Assembly: GCF_024679245.1 (NCBI RefSeq) | Contig: NC_090176.1 | Coordinates: 17,198,293-17,262,292 of the forward strand | Direction of reading: 5' to 3' | DNA from: Pseudorasbora parva | Lineage: Eukaryota; Chordata; Actinopteri; Cypriniformes; Gobionidae | Length of the DNA stretch: 64,000 nucleotides | Position numbers and translations under genes: made by a program | The notes under the pieces: model-generated | What the model was told of the DNA's origin: nothing | The model's input: the letters and a program-made list of their open reading frames with translations, nothing else | Database searches by the model: none | Part shown: positions 24,601 through 35,640 of the stretch, piece by piece | Layout: each line of letters begins with the position of its first letter | Numbering within the stretch: the first letter of the stretch is position 1

Positions 24601-27600
24601 TGATTCTGGATCATATATGTATTAGTTGAATCTGATTGATAGCCATGGTTTATTTAGGGTAACGTTTTCATCTCCACGCTGGAGGATGTCAGCTTTCAGA
24701 AGCTCTCGTGCAGTAGCTGTGCGCTCGTCATTCTTTAACTCCGCCCACGATACGCCTCCAGGCGCTCGTTTTTTTCTGGAAAGACTCGGTACAGCCTATA
24801 TTTCTTTTATAAATATAATAAAACTAAGGATTTTCGGAGATATGAAGGATGCAATACTACTCTATAGGTACTCAAGATTGACATGAGATTGACTGAAACA
24901 TGAGTGTCCCCCCCCCCCCTTTAAAAGAAGTAAATATACATTAATGAGCACATATATTTTTGAAAGAACTGATTGATTTTAGCTAAGAATAAATTAAAAA
25001 AAGTTACACAGTGTAGCTTTAAGTAAGAAACAAGTCTTTTAATAATTTTTTTTTAAAACGGACCCACATCTATTTTGTTAATAAACTGGCAAATGTATTA
25101 CACTCAAGAAAACACAAATATGACTTTGCAAGGCTGAGATATTGGTTATAATTTAACTCTTGCATTGTTTTCTCTGTGGGCAATTTTAAACAAGTAAAAC
25201 TGGTCATGTGGAGTTCTTCAGGATAACATTATGACCAATGATCCATAATGATTACTATACTCAATTTTCCTCTGACATTAGAAGTGGCAAATGGCTTGAA
25301 AAGGGGCTTGCGATGTGTTGTGCCATCAGATATTCACATGCTTAGTGCTATATGTGGGTGTCCTATCTTCCTATATATGTCACCTTGACATTTAGAGGTA
25401 AAGAATGCAATGCATGAGCAGAAGGAGTGGCTTTCATGCAAGACAATCTGGTGAAGCCAAAAATCCAACAAGTGATTTCTTGTTGGAAAAAAGCTGAACA
25501 AAACATATTTTGTAATGAACATTGCATAAATATTACAAAGTAGTTTTTTTAAATGACAAACTTAATATGCTAAATACTAAATATGAATACTAATTTATTA
25601 ATATTACTTTATTATATATATTTAATCAAATATTCTGGTACCACAATTTGATAGTTTGGCCACAAATTCCCATATATTGTATTAACAGTTCTGTCATCTG
25701 AATCAGCACTGTTTCTTGGCGCTACTTTAAATAACATTCTAACTTAACACTGTTATGAATATAGGCTTTTAGCTTAAGTATGGAATAATTATTTAATCTG
25801 TTGCATTTTAACTTGTGTGTAATGTGAATTTTTCTATTGAAATTATTATTATCAAAAATATATTCACACATTTTTATTAAGGGTGCTTTATCACTTGATT
25901 CCATTGCCTGGTTTAAACCTGAGTTTGGTTGCTTCCCCCTCACCCTGCCCCTGCTGGATTGGGTTCACATTATATTATTTGGGTCCGAAATGCAGTGCAT
26001 TTGCGCCATCAAAACAGCAGCTGTTTACCGCTGTTTCTTGGGAATTTATGAGTGCAATCCATGATAGGTTGCCACCTGTGCAATAAGTACATTTGCGAAA
26101 TATTCCACAGTCAACTGTTAGTGATATTATAACAAAGTGAAAGCAATTGGGAATAACAGCAACTCGGCCACAAAGTAGTAGGCCGCGTAAAATCACAGAG
26201 CGGGGTCAGCGCATGCTAAGGCGCACAGTGCACAGAAGTCACCAACTTTCTGCACAGTCAAAATCTACAGACCTCCAAACTTCTCGTCCAACATCAGTGC
26301 CTGTCCTCACAAATGCACTTCTAGAAGAATGGCCAAAAAATCTCATAAACACACTTCTAAACTTTGTGGAAAGCCTTCCCAGAAGAGTTGAAGCTGCAAA
26401 GGGTGGGCCAACTCCACATTAAGAATGGGATGTGATTAGGGCTGGGCGATATGGCCCAAAAAAAAATATCACGATATAATTTTCCATATCAGTCGATATC
26501 GATAAATATCACAATAAATGTAAAATCTTTATATCTTTAAAATTTAAAGGCATATTTTTGCTCCTGAGTGAAAGATGTAGAAAACAGACAGTTAACTGTG
26601 GTTTTAAACTATCCTTTATTGTCAAAACATGACAAACACTTCCCAACAGGTGAACAATTTATTAAAACTGAAGTAATTTATTTATTAAAATATTAATTGT
26701 AGTAAGCATTTTTTACTCTACACTGTATATCAATAATATCAGTAGGCTACTTAATCGTGTAAGTAGTAAAACATTAAAAATGCAAACGGACAAATAAAAC
26801 AACGTTTTAAGTTAAGAAACATTTTGAGTCCCCCCTCTATTGCCTCACAGTGGATTGGTCCGCCGTGCATCTCTCACTCTCGCACGCCCATCTCACCGAC
26901 ACACACACCTCACCGACAGTGGGCCGGTCGTGCGAGAGCAAAGTTCAGTATTTGTGGCTCTCCAATAAGGGCTGTCAAGTCTATTTTATTCATTTTAAAC
27001 ATCGGATGAAATTTTCTCTTTTGATACAGGCGATGCTGAGTCATTAATACATCACCAAAGACAAACAATTATGATAGCGATGTACAAGTCCGATGTTCTA
27101 GTGATTATAGTTTGGTAACGTTAGCTTGCAAGTCACCCACTACAACTAACAAGGTAATAAGCCTGCTGTGCAGATTTACCGCTGTGTTGGGCTCAATTTT
27201 ATATGGAAGAACTTTGAAGAATAACGATAATTTAATAATTAAATTCTGTGTGGTGAACGTGAATTTATGATAAGCAGTCCACGCACGTCGCTCTGTTTTA
27301 TGTCGGATGGGATCGCCAAAATATCTCCAAACCACTGAAGTTGAGTAAACTATCTTGTCATCGATATCTGTGTCCTCCGAGTTGGTCGTGAGCGCTGAGT
27401 TTTCTACTCTATCGCTCATTTTTCTCGCTCCACTTCACTCCGATCCTCCAAGCCTGTCAGACACTGACTGTAAACAACAGTGCGTGCAGCACCCAGAAGC
27501 CCGGTCTGCAATACGCATGCACAGCATTACGCATAGCGCGTACGCATTATAACGAGAATTTATCGTTTTTTTCGAGTATGGGTCTACTTGACGTTAAATA

Positions 27601-30600
27601 GATCGGAAGGTCCTTGTATGGGCTGTACGGGCTCTTCTCCCGGTAGGGTGCGCGCGCGCGTAACTAGAGGGAGAGAGAGGAAATGCACGCCGTGAACAGT
27701 CTCTCAGATGCAGATCCAGTCGTCCGTGCAACACTTCTGTCACGCCGCGCTCCAATTTATTCCTATGGGTGACGTCGAGCGACTTCAACGCTTCAGCACA
27801 GCATTCCGGGAAGGCAGCGCTGCATTTGAACCGATTTGAACGCAGAAATTACGGGAAGCTTCAAGGCATCGCTTCAGTCGCGTCGCAAAGTGGATTTCCA
27901 CGGTCACTGCTGTCACAGGACTTCACCAAATCATACCAAAGAAGTGTGTTTTTGACAGAGCGGTCCCAGCGATAAAGGTTCAGTCCTTGGAAGCAGCCAG
28001 TGAGTAAATCAACTTCAAATGTCTCTGCTATTGGCTACCGTCGCATGAGTAAACATCAGTAAACGATACGATCGCGTGCTTCGTCATTCAAATGCGCTAA
28101 CGGTTACTCCTTTGTTGTTCTGTATAACGTTACACTATTCTGACTCTGACGTGCAAAACCGTTTTGCTTGCTACCTCTTAGGTCTAGTCACATACAATAG
28201 TCCATAAACCAAATCATGTCCTCATAAACTGCGCGTAAAGACACACAAAGGCCCCTAAATACAGTACATACCACAGAGACGGACGTCCTGCTGTTGCCGT
28301 TTCTCCTGTTCAATTTATTTCAGCCTCAGATTTGATTGTGGATCATTATCTGTATTAGCTGAGATAGCGATGGGTTTCTCCACGCTTGAGGACATCACCG
28401 CTTTGTGCACATGCACATTCGTCATTCTTTAGCTCCGCCCACACGATACGCCTCCAGGCGCTCGGTTTTTTCCGGAAAGACTCGGTACAGCCCATATTTC
28501 TTTTATAAATATGATAAAACTAAAGACTTTTCGGAGATATGAAGGATGCAATACTACTCTATAGGTACTCAAGATTGACATGAGATTGACTGAAACTGAG
28601 TGTTTCACCCCCCCTTTAATGTGCATATAAAGGCAGGTGTCCTAAAATATATAGTATATATAGGCAATATAGTGTATCATCTCATAACAGCACTTGTGTC
28701 TGTGTGAATGTACTGCAAATGTTCTAAAGAATGCAGTACTCCATTTGCTGAAGTCAAGCAGAAATAGATATACATTCTCTGTTTGCAGTGCATCAGTTAC
28801 ACTTGTCAGGAAAGTGAGTGAGATGCACACAAATACGGTTTTATCAAATCATACATCATCAGTGGCGGTTCAGTTCTGCAATTTAGTATTGCATTAATAT
28901 CTGCAGCAAACCGTACCGGGGTTCGCATGAACCTTACCCCAGACCACCCTTTTTATGTGTACTCTGGTACAGTTCGTGGGTGTGCCCCCAAGTTTGGAAT
29001 TTCATCATCCAACCGAACCAAACTCTGGTGTCAATTGAACCCAGGTGCACACCATAAGTGCTAGTGCGAAAGCACCCTTAATGGGTTACAGAATATTTAT
29101 TTAAAGGCTTTACTGAAAGTGAAATATTTAGGTTACTTTTTCTGTCAAAGGGCCCTTTTTTATTAGCTGTAGTTAAGATTTGACTTACTTGAGTCAGGTT
29201 ATAAGGTGTTCAAACTCGACCACCTCAGTAGATGCTCATCTGTCTCTATTGCTGAAGAAACTGGGTAAGTTATTTTGCTGAGTGAAAACATCACGGTCAC
29301 CACCTGATGATGCATGTGATGAATCAAATTATTACATTTTTATGTTTGACCTCCTTCCCCCTCCATCCTAGAAAAAGCAGCACCAAAAACATACTTCGAT
29401 ATAGAAAAACTTGTCCAGCACAAATCATATGTGGAATTCCCCAAGAAGGAAGTTGCAGCTTCAGTTGCTGCTGCCTCTACAGAAGCTACATCTGCTCCTG
29501 CCTCTGCACCTGAACCAGTTGTAACTGTCACTGCAGTCCCTGCTGCAACAGAAGCACTTGCTGAAGCCGCTGCCCCTGCAGCTGAAGCTCCTGCAGTGGA
29601 AGCCGCTGCCCTTGCAGCTGAAACGGTTTCACCTGTAGTTGAAGCCGCTGCCCCTGCTGTTGAAGTCCCTGCCCCTGTAGTTGAAGCCGCTGCCCCTGCA
29701 GCTGAAATTGTTGCACCTGCTGAAGCTGCTGCCCCTCCAGTTGAAGCCGCTGCCCCTCCAGTTGAAGCCGCTGCCCCTGCTGTTGAAGCCGCTGCCCCTG
29801 CTGTTGAAGCCGCTGCCCCTTCAGTTGAAGCCGCTGCCCCTTCAGTTGAAGCCGCTGCCCCTTCAGTTGAAGCCGCTGCCCCTGCTGTTGAAGCCGCTGC
29901 CCCTGCTGTTGAAGCCGCTGCCCCTGCTGTTGAAGCCGCTGCCCCTGCTGTTGAAGCCGCTGCCCCTGCTGTTGAAGCCGCTGCCCCTGAAGTTGAAGCC
30001 GCGGCGCCTGTAGCTGAAACTGTTGCCCTTGCAGCTGAAGCCGCTGCCTCTGATGTTGAAGCCGCTGCCCCTGCAGCTGAAATTGTTGCACCTGCTGAAG
30101 CTACTGCCCCTGAAGTTGAATCCGCTGCTCCTGCAGCTGAAATTGTTGCACCTGCTGAAGCTGTTGCCCCTGAAGTTGAAGCCGCTGCTCCTGCAGCTGA
30201 AACCATTGCCCCTGAAGCCACTGCCCCTGAAGTTGAAGCCGCTGCTCCTGCAGCTGAAACTGTTGCCCCTGAAGTTGAAGCCGCTGCTCCTGCAGCTGAA
30301 ACTGTTGCCCCTGAAGTTGAAGCCGCTGCCCCTGCAGCTGAAACTGTTGCCCCTGAAGTTGAAGCCGCTGCCCCTGCAGCTGAAACCGTTGCCCCTGAAG
30401 CCGCTGCCCCTGAAGTTGAGGCCGCTGCCCCTGCAGCTGAAACTGTTACCCCTGAAGTTGAAGCTGCCCCTATTGAGCCGGTTGCAGAGGCAGCTCCTCT
30501 TGAAGAGCTGGTAGATTCTGCCCCTGTGATCACAGATGCTACTGAAGTTCCAGCAGAAGTTGTGGAGACGCCTGAGGGTACACACCATATCCCCTATAAC

Positions 30601-33600
30601 CCCCTTTCATATTTTGGGAAACAGGAATTTCTGACAGATTTTATTGTATTTATTTATTTTTCGGTTATGGGCTTTACACATACTCATTTGTAATGTTAAT
30701 GGTAAAGATGTAATCACAATATAGGTTTTTACCCTATTATTAGTTATAATTACATTACAGTGTGTCATTTAGCTAATGTCATTGCATAGGAGTTAGTGCA
30801 TAACATACATGTAAAAAGCTTTTAGGGGTGAAACGGTTTATAAAACACCTACAGTTCAGTATTTAATTTGTATATTTTTTGAATACATTAGTCTCGCTTA
30901 AGAACACCTCTGAAATTATAAACAATATATGTGAATTGTAATTGCAGTTTACCGTAAAATCATATAGGGTGAGCCAATCATTGATTTGAATAATCGGAGC
31001 TAGTACCTTCGTGGTGTGGTACATGGTGTAGTATGTGATGTGACACCAATACTAGTGTATTTTTTTTATTCTTATTTACTGTACTAAACTGTAACACCAG
31101 AAGCATGATATAAACTGTACCTTTAGAAACTGTTACACCCCTAATGGCAGCAACATCACAGCAGAAACATAGACTCGCGTTACTCACCCAGGGCTATATT
31201 CATTTTCTGAGCTGGGGCAGAGACGGGACTCCATTTGTCCTGAAAACTTTTGTTGGTGTATTTTAAGTCTATATTAATCCCTGGTTTTCAGTCCATGAAC
31301 ATAGCCAGCCTCCCCATCCGTCATTTGTCGTTACGCATGTATTCATTATATATGTTTGTTTGTACCTTTTTGACTCTTAATGTTATGCAGTGCATGTTCT
31401 TCACTGCATACTTTCACTGACTGCTACCTAGTTATCATTTTTCTTCTACACATCTGTTTTGGTCTCTTCTTTTGTTTATGTTCTTATTCATTGTTCAATG
31501 TTTTGTCCTCTTGTTTACTGCTCCTCTCATCCATTCCTTCTCTCATTGATATCGTTTATCTTCATTTAGTCCTCGCATTTTAAGTCCATGTGTTTTTGAC
31601 CCAGTGCTCCTCAAATGTAAATGTATTTACTAGGGCTATCAATTTAACAGTAATTTAGTACATTTATTTGTTACAAACATGTGATGTCACATTTAATCAA
31701 GTTGAAGTTATACAAATCAAGTTGGAAGTTATATAAATACAATTTTATTAATTAGGTCTTATTTAATTCTATCGCCATTGTAAAAGCGCTGTATAAATAA
31801 AGTTGATTGATTGTTTGAAGTTCTAATAATTTATCGGCTATCAATTTAACATTAATTTAGTACATTTAGTTCTTAACTTGTGGAATAAAAAAAATTAAAC
31901 AAGTTGAGACTCCAATGGCGCAAGGTGCTAAAAAACAGCAAGAAACAGCACAAGACCCATTTGTTTAGCACATTTACATAGACCAACCATTAAAAAATAG
32001 CACGTATGGTCCAACGGGCAAACAGACAAAATAGATTGCTCCTGAATATAGTTTTAAGTTTATCCTTCCCTTGGGTCATTTTGACCCGAAACTCATTTAA
32101 AGAAGAAAATCAGGGTGGTCCAAGACCTCGAATACACAATTTTTTTACTGAATTCGAGGATTTTGTGATTGTAATAAAAAAAATTAACAAATCATTCCTT
32201 AGCGGTTCAATTAGACTCCCTTAAATAAATGAATGGAATGCATCCGTGTATATATAGAAAACCATAAAATAATGCTCAAAATCAAAACTAAAATTATTAA
32301 TTATTAAAATTATTAACTAAACTAAAATGATTAAAATTCTTAATAAAACCAAAAATTATTTTATAATGTCTACATGTGTATCTGAATCCATGTAGAAGTG
32401 GAAGGACTTTAGGACCCAGTGAAAGAGTGCATTTGCCCAATACAGAGCTATAAGGCCATCTATATAGCCTCACAAGCCAGACCCTCATCAAGATGAATTT
32501 GGGTTATGAGCACAACATTGGCAGAGCTCAATAGGTTACCGCTGCACGCAATAGGATAGCGTTACAACTAACCAGAGTAATGAAAAAGATGAAGCGGAGC
32601 TAGTTGATAGATTAAACTTTTGCTGTATCTGTCTTCCTTTTTAAAGAATTACTTTAGTACCGTTCTTTGTTCTTTTCTCAGTTTTCCAGAGTCGTGCTAA
32701 AGGCGTTTAGAACCGTCACAACTCTGCCGTCATCATGTTAAGCCCGCACACTGACTCTACATGAAAAAATATATATATGGAAAAAATTGCATTAAAAAAT
32801 ATAAAAATGAAATGACATAAGCTTCTAGATCCACATTTTTTTTAATTTTAGGGCTTGAGGGATGGACTTGTTACAGGATGCAAGAGATGGATGATATAGA
32901 AATGTAATTTATCCACTTTATTCAGTACCTAGTCTTGAACAATCATTTGTATTATGTTCATTAATCAGCATATCATGTAATTCAATTCAGATGTTGATTT
33001 AATTGACAGCCCTATTATTTACAAATAAATCTGATGTTTCCCCCTCTTTGTCCTATCCCATATGTATAGATAAAGCTACATTTGTCATGCTTTATTAATG
33101 TTAATGGAAAATGTCACTTTGTCAAAACAAATGTTGTATTTTCTTTCTTGTTAATGTTAGTAATGTTAAAGTTACCACAGCGGCACTGTCGCCACACATG
33201 ATGCACTTGTATGCTTTTGACTACTTTGAGTTTTTTTTAACAGTACGAGTATGGTAACATGTAAATGTACTTTAACCTCATCTTTCTTTCCTGTTGCTCT
33301 CTTCTCACCCAAGCACACTTTCTTTGTCACTGTCTCACTTTTCTTCCCAGGGGGTCGCATGATATCAGTAACTGGTTAAATATCCTCTTATCTTTTCCTG
33401 TGTATTGTGGTTTATATGTCAAAGTTAAATATGAAATGCCCACTGTTCCTTACCCACTTTCCCAATGTGGTGTATGGTGCATTGAGTGAGATTGAGTTTG
33501 CACTGTTTGCTGTATGTGGAATGGAAGCGTCCATTTACTACGACATGCAAAATTGAGAATGTATGACATTGACAACTGCTTGAATTAATAATCGGTATGT

Positions 33601-34416
33601 TTGATGGGCATTTGTTACACAATGTCTCATCACTCTCATGAGATGAAATGCTTCCGTTTCACTTTCAGTAGATGCAAGCTCTGTCCTAGTTACTCACCGC
33701 CTGATCTGCTCCTTTTCTCGGTTCTCTTTAGTTCATTAGCTCTAGCCTTCACGCCAGGCACTCTTCTCATGCATGAGGGTTAACGACAACTGAATTATTA
33801 TTATTATTATTTTTTGTGTACAAAATAGCAAGGATTCTGGCATCCAAGTTTGTAATTCAGAGATATAAGCTTTTATTAATTGATGTGTTTCCTGTTATTG
33901 TCAGCTGGATTGGACCCCATTCAGAAACTTTTCCTAGATTCAATCCGTGCATACTCCACACAAAGCGGGTACATTGTGTTTTACTATCATTTCTCTCAAT
34001 CGTCTTTTTCAAGAGTGTTTTTACTGATCTAATATTGTGGTAGATCCTACTTTATAATAAAGTGTATAATTGCTTTTCATGTTTTCCCAGTGCCGCTGGT
34101 GGTCTAGTTGATGCTGGTCCAGAGTATCAGAAGGCTCTTGCTGAGGAAATAGCCAAACTGCAGCGATTGTACGGTGGTGGTGATCTGACTTCCTTCCCAG
34201 AATTCAACTTTCCTGGTGTGTTAACATGAAGTCTATGTGCCTTATAAATTATGTCAGTTTCAAAACTCCATTACAGTGGTTCACACAATGCTATTTCATC
34301 ACAGTATGTAGTTTTGTTTGATTGTTACTGAAATTGTCCTACAGTAGAATTTTCTAACTAACATTATATCCTGTTTTGTTTTTACAGAGCCTAAATTTGA
34401 TGACGTGTCCAAGTAA
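21688..34416 (+). CDS. Chimeric mitochondrial protein: NDUFV3-like N-terminus fused to ATP synthase coupling factor 6 (F6) C-terminus
   Basis: Six in-phase GT-AG exons: 21688-21732, 22348-22447, 29372-30577, 33905-33968, 34091-34215, 34388-34416. Exons 1-2 ([27 protein letters not shown]...) parallel exons 1-2 of ndufv3 at 36031 ([26 protein letters not shown]...) and look like an Arg-rich mitochondrial presequence. Exon 3 starts with a KSYVEFPKK motif (KSAVAFPSK in ndufv3), carries about 120 Ala/Pro/Glu/Val heptads and variants, and ends VVETPEG, as in ndufv3. Exons 4-6 are F6: [69 protein letters not shown]6 is a peripheral-stalk subunit of mitochondrial ATP synthase. Exon 3 is phase 1-1, so skipping gives 120 aa (F6 precursors are about 108) and inclusion 522 aa. 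No complex I terminal exon lies between 30578 and 33904, and I found no separate F6 start there. Joining is inferred, not shown by transcripts. Confidence 0.8.
23185..25019. mobile_element. TTAA-flanked MITE carrying a nested second MITE
   Basis: The outer ends AGCTACACTGTGTGTTATTT and AGTTACACAGTGTAGCT are inverted repeats flanked by TTAA (23181-23184, 25020-25023). The element is interrupted by another TTAA element (23522-24920). A further partial copy of this left end starts at 38380 (AGCTACACTATGTAATTTTG). It lies in intron 2 of the chimeric gene. Confidence 0.8.
23522..24920. mobile_element. GGGGGGGTGAAA-type TTAA element, full copy
   Basis: Left end AGGGGGGGTGAAATGCTGTT and right end GTGTCCCCCCCCCCCCCTT are flanked by TTAA (23518-23521, 24921-24924). 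The C-run appears to replace the usual TTTCACCCCCCC. The interior is repeated, with about 85-90% identity by eye, at 27566-28615. No transposase is visible; short frames on both strands are incidental. Confidence 0.82.
25023..25876. other. Intron 2 of the chimeric gene, nothing recognised
   Basis: AT-rich stretch between two mobile-element clusters. No exon-like frame with splice sites was found. Confidence 0.4.
26063..26435 (+). pseudogene. Internally deleted Tc1 transposase remnant
   Basis: The frame from 26147 reads [20 protein letters not shown] (the usual N-terminal linker of a Tc1 transposase). After [21 protein letters not shown] it jumps to the C-terminal ending [24 protein letters not shown]. 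The whole catalytic core is missing, so it is an inactive deletion derivative. Confidence 0.75.
26437..27565 (+). mobile_element. GGGCTGGGCGATAT-type element, right end missing
   Basis: Begins TAGGGCTGGGCGATATGGCC followed by ATCACGATAT/CGATATCGATAAATATC repeats, the start of a very common fish non-autonomous hAT-like repeat (recalled). It runs to about 27565, where the sequence switches abruptly to the interior of the GGGGGGTGAAA-type element. Its own right end is absent. Confidence 0.55.
27566..28615. mobile_element. GGGGGGTGAAA-type TTAA element, left-truncated copy
   Basis: From TTTTTTCGAGTATGGGTC it follows 23688-24920 base for base with scattered changes, and ends TGTTTCACCCCCCCTT before TTAA (28616-28619). 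The first 165 bp of the full copy, including its left terminal repeat, are missing. Confidence 0.75.
29560..30465 (+). repeat. Coding minisatellite in exon 3 of the chimeric gene
   Basis: A 21-bp unit (GCTGTTGAAGCCGCTGCCCCT, encoding AVEAAAP) is repeated in tandem, most regularly at about 29740-30000. It is followed by 42-bp higher-order units encoding [14 protein letters not shown] at about 30180-30460. Units stay in frame throughout. Because the unit contains no stop in several frames, long incidental open frames appear on both strands here. Confidence 0.9.
30578..31630. other. Intron 3 of the chimeric gene, nothing recognised
   Basis: Follows the donor G|gtacac after VVETPEG. I looked for an NDUFV3-type last exon ([10 protein letters not shown] motif) and for an independent F6 leader exon and saw neither. 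Confidence 0.45.
31631..33014. mobile_element. Non-autonomous hAT element with 8-bp target duplication
   Basis: Ends TAGGGCTATCAATTTAA and TTAATTGACAGCCCTA are inverted repeats. The flanks GTATTTAC (31623-31630) and TTATTTAC (33015-33022) match at 7 of 8 positions, the 8-bp duplication typical of hAT. The 1.38-kb interior has no transposase frame. Confidence 0.75.
33015..33904. other. Intron 3 of the chimeric gene, distal part
   Basis: No recognisable repeat apart from a short (ATT)n run near 33795. It ends with the acceptor TTATTGTCAG before the first F6 exon. Confidence 0.4.
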
Positions 34417-34636
34417 ACGTCTGTTTTCCTCTCCTGTGCCTCAGTCCAATTTTGTGGAAGATGTCTTTCAATGGCTTGTCTTTCATCTGTAAAAGTGAAC
34501 TTTTTGTGAGATTTTTAATTTTGTGAGACTCTAAATACTAAATAGCTATTTTTCAAAAATTCTTGTCTAATGGAAAACGCTACCTGTTTCATGTTCTATA
34601 AACGCACATGTGGAAGAGAACATTTCTCAGCTGTGA

Positions 34637-34699
34637 AATAAATCGCTTTCCATAATGCTTGTCAGTGAGTTTAAGTATCTGGGGAAAGAGCTGAATAAA
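34637..34699 (+). terminator. Two poly(A) signals of the chimeric gene
   Basis: AATAAA at 34637-34642 and again at 34694-34699, about 220-280 bp after the stop codon at 34414-34416. They close the transcription unit before the ndufv3 start at 36031, supporting two separate genes. Confidence 0.65.
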
Positions 34700-34842
34700 C
34701 TGAGCCAACACAACTTCTGTCTGGTCTGCATGCTTTTTTAATTTTTATTATTTGAATAATTTAAAATTGTGTGCAATGGTATAAAATATGGTAATATTTC
34801 ATCATAGATCTTGTATTATTATTATGTTATGCTGCATTTACT

Positions 34843-35640
34843 GCAAAACAGACCTGGGGACCTGCGGAAGCAGTGGACTGAGTCTGGAGTAGAAACATCC
34901 AGAGCCACCGTGCACAGGTGTGTGCAGGAAATGGGCTACAGGTGCCGCATTCCCCAGGTCAAGCCACTTTTGGGCTACAGAGAAGCAACACGGGACCGTT
35001 GCTCATTGGTCCAAAGTACTTTTTTCGGATGAAAGAAAATTTTGCATTTCATTCGGAAATCAAGGAGCCAGATTCTGGAGGAAGACAGGGGAGAAGGAAA
35101 TGCCAAAATGCCTGAAGTCCAGTGTCAAATACCCACAGTCAGTGATGGTCTGGGGTGCCTTGTCAGCTGCTGGTGTTGGTCCACTGTGTTTTATCAAGGG
35201 CAGGGTCAATGCAGCTAGCTATCAGGAAGTTGAGAGACGCAAGACCCAACACTCTGGATGAGCTTAAGGCCGCTATCGAAGTATCCTGGGCCTCCATAAC
35301 ACCTCAGCAGTGCCACAGGCTGATCGCCTCCATGCCACGCCGCACTGAAGCAGTCATTTCTGCAAAAGGATTCCCGACCAAGTTTTGAGTGCATAACTGA
35401 ACATAATTATTTGAAGGTTGACTTTTTTTGTGTTAAAAACACTTTTCTTTTATTGGTCGGATGAAATGTGCTAATTTTTTGAGATAGGAATTTTGGGTTT
35501 TCATGAGTTGTATGCCAAAATCATCTGTATTAAAACAAAAGACCTGAAATATTTCAGTTGGTGTGCAATGAATGTAAAATATATGAAAGTTTAGTTTTTA
35601 TAGAGTTTAAGAAAATGTACACCCGTAAATTAGAATCATC
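34843..35640 (+). mobile_element. Left-truncated Tc1/mariner remnant
   Basis: Pieces of transposase in shifting frames: RKQWTESGVETSRATVHRCV, VMVWGALSAAGVGPLCFIKG, and the C-terminal ITPQQCHRLIASMPRRTEAV ending AKGFPTKF. The tail (GAGATAGGAATTTTGGGTTT...GGTGTGCAATGAATGTAAAA) is a familiar fish Tc1 end. No intact ends, internal deletion between the two blocks. Confidence 0.8.

Larger units (their letters stand above)
25881..29077. mobile_element. Composite TTAA-flanked element filled with three other transposon pieces
   Basis: Ends GGGTGCTTTATCACTTG (25881) and TAGTGCGAAAGCACCC (to 29077) are inverted repeats next to TTAA (25877-25880, 29078-29081). Inside, in order, are a Tc1 transposase remnant (26063-26435), the start of a GGGCTGGGCGATAT element (26437-27565), and a 5'-truncated GGGGGGTGAAA-type element (27566-28615). 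A short MITE has evidently grown by nested insertion. Confidence 0.65.

Noticed and set aside
29560..30465. Regular direct repeats considered as a CRISPR array
   Set aside because: Repeats are contiguous without spacers, in frame, and inside a vertebrate exon.
29340..30533. 397-codon minus-strand open frame opposite exon 3 of the chimeric gene
   Set aside because: It is the antisense of the AVEAAAP minisatellite. The repeat unit lacks stops on several frames, the predicted product is a Ser/Ala/Gly low-complexity chain, and the splice sites and family motifs are on the plus strand.
34091..34215. Direct splicing of NDUFV3-like exons 2 or 3 to 34091
   Set aside because: Phase does not fit and a TAG follows after five codons. 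The exon at 33905-33968 is needed and restores the frame.
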